The notes beneath the pieces are model-generated. The model did no database searches, was not told where the DNA came from, and saw only the letters and a list, made by a program, of their open reading frames with translations. The translations under genes and the position numbers were made by a program. Below, piece by piece: positions 36,480 through 41,540 of a stretch of DNA of 41,540 bases (its first letter is position 1; each line of letters starts with the position of its first letter). The DNA lies in assembly GCA_018823885.1 (NCBI GenBank), contig JAHJHG010000001.1:172645-214184 (forward strand), given 5' to 3'. Source of the DNA: Patescibacteria group bacterium. Its GTDB lineage: Bacteria; Patescibacteriota; Microgenomatia; UBA8517.

Positions 36480-39044
36480 CTATCTCGTAACAAAATTAAT
36501 AAGCTTACTAAGCACAAAAATCGTGTTTTTAACAGTTTTTCCCTTCAACCATTTTTGAATATTCTTGTCTTTATTCGCCCTTTTAATCATTTCATCCTTA
36601 TTTTTAGCCTCATCTAAGGCTACCGCCATTGTCGAACGAATCTTGCCATCAACCTGCAAGATTAGTGTACGTTTTGTTTCTTGAACAAGCCTTGAATCAT
36701 ACTTGGGCCAAGCAGAGGTATGAATCGAGAATTTCTGGCCCAGCTTCTTTACCCAAACCTCTTCAGTTATGTGTGGGGCAAAAGGTGCCAGAAGCAAAGC
36801 CAGTGCTTTTAAAGCTTCTCTCCACTCTATGCCTCCAGCCCTTCCCCTATCCTTCTTAGTTTTTCTGTTTGCCTTGTCTCTGAGCAAATTCACATATTCC
36901 ATTATTGCTGAAATTGCTGTGTTATATCTAAGATTTTCAATGTCTTTAGTTACTTTCTCTATAGTTTGATGCATTTTGATAAGCACTTCCTCTACGTCCT
37001 TCTTTTCAGTTAATATAAAATCACTGTGGTTCTCAAAAAGATCCCAAACTCGCTCAATAAACCGCTTCATGCCTTCAATACCAGTATCTCTAAAATCCCC
37101 ACCCGCATCATAAGGACCCAAGAACATGAGATAAGTCCTAAACGCATCTGCTCCAAATTTCTTTATATATTCATCAGGAATGACAATGTTCCCTTTGCTC
37201 TTGCTCATCTTGGCACCATCTTTAATAATCAACCCGTGGGCATAAAACCTGTCGTATGGCTCCTCGAAATCGATTAATCCCATGTCTTTAAATACCATTG
37301 TTACCCAACGGGAGTAAAGCAAATGAAGCACGGAGTGTTCCGCTCCGCCAATATACATATTTACCGGCAGCCATTTCTTGGTTATCTCAGGATCAAATAT
37401 TTTCTTTCCGGAACTTTTTGCCCCAATGGAAGGATATCTAAGAAAGTACCACGAACTGTCTAAAAATGTATCAGAAACATCTGTTTCTCTCCTGGCCTTC
37501 TCTCCACATTTAGGACAACTGACTTCATAGAAATCTTTAATAGTGGCAAGAGGAGAAACACCCGTTCCTTTAGGTTGATAGTCTTTCACAAAAGGCAATT
37601 CAATAGGAAGGTCCTTTTCGCTAACTGCATACCAGCCTGGCATTTCACTTCTTTCGCCCTTACCTTTAGCTGCACATTTTTCGCAATATATCATTGGGAT
37701 TGGAGGTCCCCAATAGCGTTGCCTACTGACTAACCAATCACGGAGATGGTAAGAGGTTTTTCTTTTGCCCCAACCCTCTTTTTCTAAGTGATCCATTATT
37801 TTTTCTATAGCTTTATTAACACTCATTCCGTCTATAAACTCTGAATTAATCATTTTCCCCTCTCCTTCTTGTACCTGCTCAATCTTCTCTATCGGAGTTT
37901 TGTCCCCATCACTGCCCACGACTACCCTTATGATGGGTAAATCAAATTCTTTAGCAAATTCAAAATCCCGCCTGTCGTGGCCAGGAACACCGACAACGGC
38001 GCCGGTTCCTACTTCGGCCAAGACAAAATCACTGACCCAAATAGGCATCTCATATTTATTTAGTTGATTAATGGCGTATAGTCCGGTAAATATTCCCGTT
38101 TTCTTTCTACCTTCTTCTCGACGTTCTTGCTTTGACTTACTAAGCGCCTCTTTGATGTATTTAGATACTTTGTCTTTTTGTTTTGCAGGCACAATTTCCA
38201 AAAACTTTTCGGCGGTTTCCGGTGATAAAACAATGAAGGTTGCCCCAAAATTAGTGTCTGGTCGTGTAGTAAAACAAGTTAGTGATTGACTTGTATCCTT
38301 GATTGGATAGGTAATATCAATCCCCTTCTTCTTATTTATCCAATTTCTTTGAGCAACTGTGACTATTTTGCTCCAGTTTATTTTGTCCAGATTTTCGAAA
38401 AGTGAGTCTGCGTATAAACTGCCATTGGGGCGCTTGCCTGTAGCCGTCCTAAATAGCCATTGTTCAAGATCTTTTGTTTCAACATCTTTCGAGCACCTTT
38501 CGCATTTGCCGGCTATAACCTGTTCATCGGCGAGAACTGTTTTACAAGATGGACACCAGTTTACTGTCGACTTAGCCCGGTATGCCAAGCCCGCCTTAAA
38601 CATTTGAATAAATATCCACTGTGTCCATTTGTAATATTCAGGGTCATAGGTTTCCAAAGTATGCGGCCAGGCGTAGCTATTCCCTACAGCTCGAAGCTGC
38701 GCATAAAAATTCTTTTTTGTTCTTTTGGCCAAATTAACGGGATGCTCATTAATTGATAAAGCATAATTCTCTGAATGAATACCAAATCCGTCCAACCCAA
38801 TGGGCTCAAAAACATCAAAGCCTTTCATTCTCATAATCCTGCTATGTACATCAGCGCCTGTGAAGGCATACATATTGCCTACATGCATACCCTCGGCGGA
38901 CGGGTAAGGATACATCATCAGGCTGTAGTACGGTTTTCTAGAAGTTTTTAAATTAGGACTAAAGGTTTTTTCCCTTTCCCATTTAGTTTGCCAGTTGTTT
39001 TCGACTAAACTATGATTGTATTTAGCCTTACGCATTTTTGACAT
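36480..39044 (-). CDS. leuS: Leucyl-tRNA synthetase
   Basis: YPYPSAEGMHVGNMYAFTGADV, TTRPDTNFGATF (editing domain), AKMSKSKGNIV (KMSKS). Confidence 0.97.
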   Translation of the reverse strand: MSKMRKAKYNHSLVENNWQTKWEREKTFSPNLKTSRKPYYSLMMYPYPSAEGMHVGNMYAFTGADVHSRIMRMKGFDVFEPIGLDGFGIHSENYALSINEHPVNLAKRTKKNFYAQLRAVGNSYAWPHTLETYDPEYYKWTQWIFIQMFKAGLAYRAKSTVNWCPSCKTVLADEQVIAGKCERCSKDVETKDLEQWLFRTATGKRPNGSLYADSLFENLDKINWSKIVTVAQRNWINKKKGIDITYPIKDTSQSLTCFTTRPDTNFGATFIVLSPETAEKFLEIVPAKQKDKVSKYIKEALSKSKQERREEGRKKTGIFTGLYAINQLNKYEMPIWVSDFVLAEVGTGAVVGVPGHDRRDFEFAKEFDLPIIRVVVGSDGDKTPIEKIEQVQEGEGKMINSEFIDGMSVNKAIEKIMDHLEKEGWGKRKTSYHLRDWLVSRQRYWGPPIPMIYCEKCAAKGKGERSEMPGWYAVSEKDLPIELPFVKDYQPKGTGVSPLATIKDFYEVSCPKCGEKARRETDVSDTFLDSSWYFLRYPSIGAKSSGKKIFDPEITKKWLPVNMYIGGAEHSVLHLLYSRWVTMVFKDMGLIDFEEPYDRFYAHGLIIKDGAKMSKSKGNIVIPDEYIKKFGADAFRTYLMFLGPYDAGGDFRDTGIEGMKRFIERVWDLFENHSDFILTEKKDVEEVLIKMHQTIEKVTKDIENLRYNTAISAIMEYVNLLRDKANRKTKKDRGRAGGIEWREALKALALLLAPFAPHITEEVWVKKLGQKFSIHTSAWPKYDSRLVQETKRTLILQVDGKIRSTMAVALDEAKNKDEMIKRANKDKNIQKWLKGKTVKNTIFVLSKLINFVTR

Positions 39045-39468
39045 AAATTATTATACCGCCAAAATAACCCATTTGCACCGTATAAATAATTGAAATCATT
39101 TTTGTGTGTATAAAAAACCAAAATAACCAATCCCTCGGACAAATAAAGACACAATATTCTCTGGCACTTGCATTATCTAACTGCTAAATTCACCACCCGA
39201 GTAATTTGCCTTAAATTTCTGAAAATATTTCAGCACTTTAACTTTTCCCGCAGTTTTCCGCACTTAGAACTACCAAGCGTGAATTATTCGTCAAAAACAA
39301 AGATAATTTACTATTATCGGCTTATACACTGGTATTGTTTGATATATTACTTCCGCACATAGTGCTTGCGGAAATTATGTTACGGATATCTGTGAAAAAG
39401 TATATCTTACTAATCCTTGTCCAGCCTGACAAAAGGCTATTGACAAGACGTCCATCCTTATTAAAGAT

Positions 39469-39495
39469 AGTATAAGCAGTATAACTCGTATAATT
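39469..39495 (+). repeat. Three tandem 9-bp repeats AGTATAAGC AGTATAACT CGTATAATT upstream of the third fibre locus
   Basis: Directly visible, exact 9-bp period with conserved GTATAA core. Confidence 0.6.
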
Positions 39496-39508
39496 TAGCC
39501 TTAAAATA

Positions 39509-40018
39509 ATGTCTGCCAAAACCACCAATATTACACAAAAATTTTTAAACTATTTGAAAGATCTTGGAATCTCACCCAAGTCTTATAAAAACTATCGTTC
39601 AGATATCTCTCATTTCTCAGGGTGGTTTTTACTTACTGTCCGTAGCTGGGGTCTAATGATAAGCGAATTTAGTGAAGCTATTCCTTTTATTACCAAAAAA
39701 GTGGCAATCGAATATACGCATTTTTTGATTAAAAACAAAGTGGCTGATAAAACAATTAACAGGAGATTGTCTACCCTCAGACACCTATCAAGATTTCTTA
39801 CGGCTACCCAAATACTCGATTTTAATTTTATGGAAGGTATTACCAACATATCGCTCGTGTCTGGTAACGACACCTATCCCCTGTTGCCTCAATTTGAAAA
39901 ATATTTAAGCAAAGAGAAAGCCTCGAAGAACACAATTAGAAATTATGTTAACGACGTAAAACAATTTCTCGTTTGGCTGGAAAGCAAAACAATACAATCT
40001 CAAGCAACCGAAAAATAA
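39509..40018 (+). CDS. Tyrosine-recombinase-type core-binding (SAM-like) domain protein without catalytic domain; first one and a half domains
   Basis: FLNYLKDLGISPKSYKNYRSDISHFSGWF...ADKTINRRLSTLRHLSRFL (domain 1) and FEKYLSKEKASKNTIRNYVNDVKQFLVWLE (first half of domain 2), ended by TAA 40016-40018; no RxxRY-type catalytic domain. Confidence 0.8.
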   Translation: MSAKTTNITQKFLNYLKDLGISPKSYKNYRSDISHFSGWFLLTVRSWGLMISEFSEAIPFITKKVAIEYTHFLIKNKVADKTINRRLSTLRHLSRFLTATQILDFNFMEGITNISLVSGNDTYPLLPQFEKYLSKEKASKNTIRNYVNDVKQFLVWLESKTIQSQATEK

Positions 40019-40027
40019 TCTGTCACC

Positions 40028-41540
40028 ATGCCTATTCTGCCAAACATATCACCGGAACTTCTAAAAGATTACGAAACAGAAATTGCTAAGCGCAATAGTC
40101 CGGCTACCTCCAAGCGCAAAATGAGCTCATTAAAGCGCTTCTTTGATTGGGCTCATAAAGAAGGATATATCCAGCATAATCCAGTATCAAGCCTTGAACA
40201 AAAAGTTCAAAAGTCTATTAAAACGAAAAAAACAAAACAAGTTGTTGAACCTGAACCCAAATTAACTCATATAGCCTCTCGGCCGGATCGAAGACAAATG
40301 TATTTTAATCTTTCTCTGATAGCTTTTGTGATAGTAAGCACCTTCATGATATCCATTGTTCGCCTCTCAGCCATGGTCATTGAACAGGCAGATATGCTTA
40401 CCATGCAAGCTGAAGTCCAGATATTCGACCTTGAAGGACAAGTGCTTGGTGTAGAAACTGAGGGCGGCAGTATTGTTACCTTAGCCAAGGTCTTAGATAG
40501 TGATTTTAACCTTTCCGTTAATGGATATGTTGAAGGAAACGTACTTCGCTCAACTTCAACAAGTGATGCTCCTCTGGTAGTTGCGAATGACACAAAGGTT
40601 GAAAGTCTTAATGCCGACTTGCTTGATGGACAAGATTGGACAGACTTGCCAGACCTAATTACAGAAGCCTCACCCGATATGTGGGATTTTTCAGAATTCA
40701 AAGACAGTATGACTTTGGATGCAAGCACCAATATTGCCCTCGGTTCTCTAACCCTTTCTACCTCTGGCTCAGGAGCACTTGACTTCAATTCTACTGGACA
40801 AGTTTCTTTTGCCGGTAATGTTGATGCCGAAAATGGATTAGATGTTACTGGCAATATCACTACTTCCGGAGATTTGACTGTATCAGGGGGAGATATAACA
40901 TTAGGAACTACATCAATTTTCTCAGGAGGAGACACTGCAAGCCTAAACAATATCGACTCCATCGATTCAACGACAGAGGGAACATTTGAATCTGCCTTGG
41001 ATTTTCTGAGAAGCGATACTTCTGATTCTTTTACTTCAGGTACTCTTTCGTTTTCCGACGGAACATTCTTGGATTTATCGGCAATCATTCATAATGATTC
41101 AGCCTTGCAAGGCCTGCGACTGCCTCAAAATACATCACTCACTTCTCTGGCGTCAGGAGAAGGATTTATCGCCTGGGATACTGATGATAATAAGATTCAG
41201 GTGTTTAACGGGACGACCTGGGTAGATGTAGGTGGAAGCTCTTCTTGGTGGGCAGTGGCTCTTGGAGTTCTTTCTCCTATCAATTCAACTCTTGACCTTG
41301 CTGTTGGCGGAACTGCTACTGCTTCTGCAAAATTTTATGTTAGTGCTGCTACTGGTAATTTAACTTTAGCTAATTCAGAAACAATCTCTAATTCTGTTAA
41401 TTCAGAGCTCGCTCTCTCAGATGGTACCAATACCTTAACCATTGACCTTGATGAAGATACGGCTACAGCCATTGATTTTACTACCAACGGTTCTGTTGAC
41501 CTTACCTTTAACCCCGGAGGGAATGTGGGGATTGGAACGA
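40028..41540 (+). CDS. Membrane-anchored fibre-like protein, truncated by window end; begins with second half of a core-binding domain
   Basis: Same frame as 39509 ORF. MPILPNISPELLKDYETEIAKRNSPATSKRKMSSLKRFFDWAHKEGYIQHNPV..., TM YFNLSLIAFVIVSTFMISIV (~40301-40363), then beta-repeat exterior (GNITTSGDLTVSGGDITLG, LTFNPGGNVGIGT) open to the end. Not in the supplied ORF track (no stop). Confidence 0.85.
   Translation, partial: MPILPNISPELLKDYETEIAKRNSPATSKRKMSSLKRFFDWAHKEGYIQHNPVSSLEQKVQKSIKTKKTKQVVEPEPKLTHIASRPDRRQMYFNLSLIAFVIVSTFMISIVRLSAMVIEQADMLTMQAEVQIFDLEGQVLGVETEGGSIVTLAKVLDSDFNLSVNGYVEGNVLRSTSTSDAPLVVANDTKVESLNADLLDGQDWTDLPDLITEASPDMWDFSEFKDSMTLDASTNIALGSLTLSTSGSGALDFNSTGQVSFAGNVDAENGLDVTGNITTSGDLTVSGGDITLGTTSIFSGGDTASLNNIDSIDSTTEGTFESALDFLRSDTSDSFTSGTLSFSDGTFLDLSAIIHNDSALQGLRLPQNTSLTSLASGEGFIAWDTDDNKIQVFNGTTWVDVGGSSSWWAVALGVLSPINSTLDLAVGGTATASAKFYVSAATGNLTLANSETISNSVNSELALSDGTNTLTIDLDEDTATAIDFTTNGSVDLTFNPGGNVGIGT

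Noticed and set aside
39509-40018. Functional integrase marking a mobile element
   Set aside because: Only core-binding segments are present; no catalytic domain follows, and the frame continues into a TM fibre protein.
40267-41088. 273-aa minus-strand ORF in the track
   Set aside because: Antisense to the continuous plus-strand fibre frame (40028-41540) with its TM and beta repeats; the minus-strand translation is low-complexity Ser/Val/Pro-rich, a shadow ORF.

Overview
The gene content looks like a compact, AT-rich chromosome of a Patescibacteria/CPR-type bacterium (inference from gene style only). TGA is used as a normal stop: ATGA overlaps occur at ndk/M16 and in split comEC. Four parts can be distinguished. 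(1) ~0-12.6 kb: a surface-polysaccharide region with sugar transferase, two Wzy-like O-antigen ligases, several glycosyltransferases, a deacetylase, a methyltransferase and a WecG/TagA enzyme. On its left edge is a PqqD-like + HprK-like + nucleotidyltransferase-like group plus an unannotated 45-aa ORF that resembles a RiPP precursor. (2) 13-18.9 kb: mreB, a PEGA protein, rsmI, tRNA-Arg(CCT), tRNA-Pro(CGG), a Phd/RelE-like toxin-antitoxin pair, ndk and an M16 peptidase. (3) 19-39 kb: housekeeping genes (gpmI, argS, leuS, split comEC, comEA-like) between two very large fibre-like proteins. (4) The right end: a third, truncated fibre-like protein. The most unusual observation is this family of three proteins at 19044, 28679 and 39509/40028. 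Each places a DNA-binding-type module on the N-terminal, predicted cytoplasmic side of a single similar transmembrane helix: two tandem MerR/IS607-type HTHs in two of them, tyrosine-recombinase core-binding (SAM-like) domains in the third. The helix is followed by a long beta-repeat, tail-fibre-like exterior. One ends in a peptidase S74 chaperone with an intact-looking Ser-Lys dyad, another in a peptidase-G2-like region. The architecture recalls eukaryotic MYRF, a self-cleaving membrane-tethered transcription factor, and may be an undescribed surface-to-DNA signalling or tethering system. In the third protein an in-frame TAA splits the second core-binding domain.
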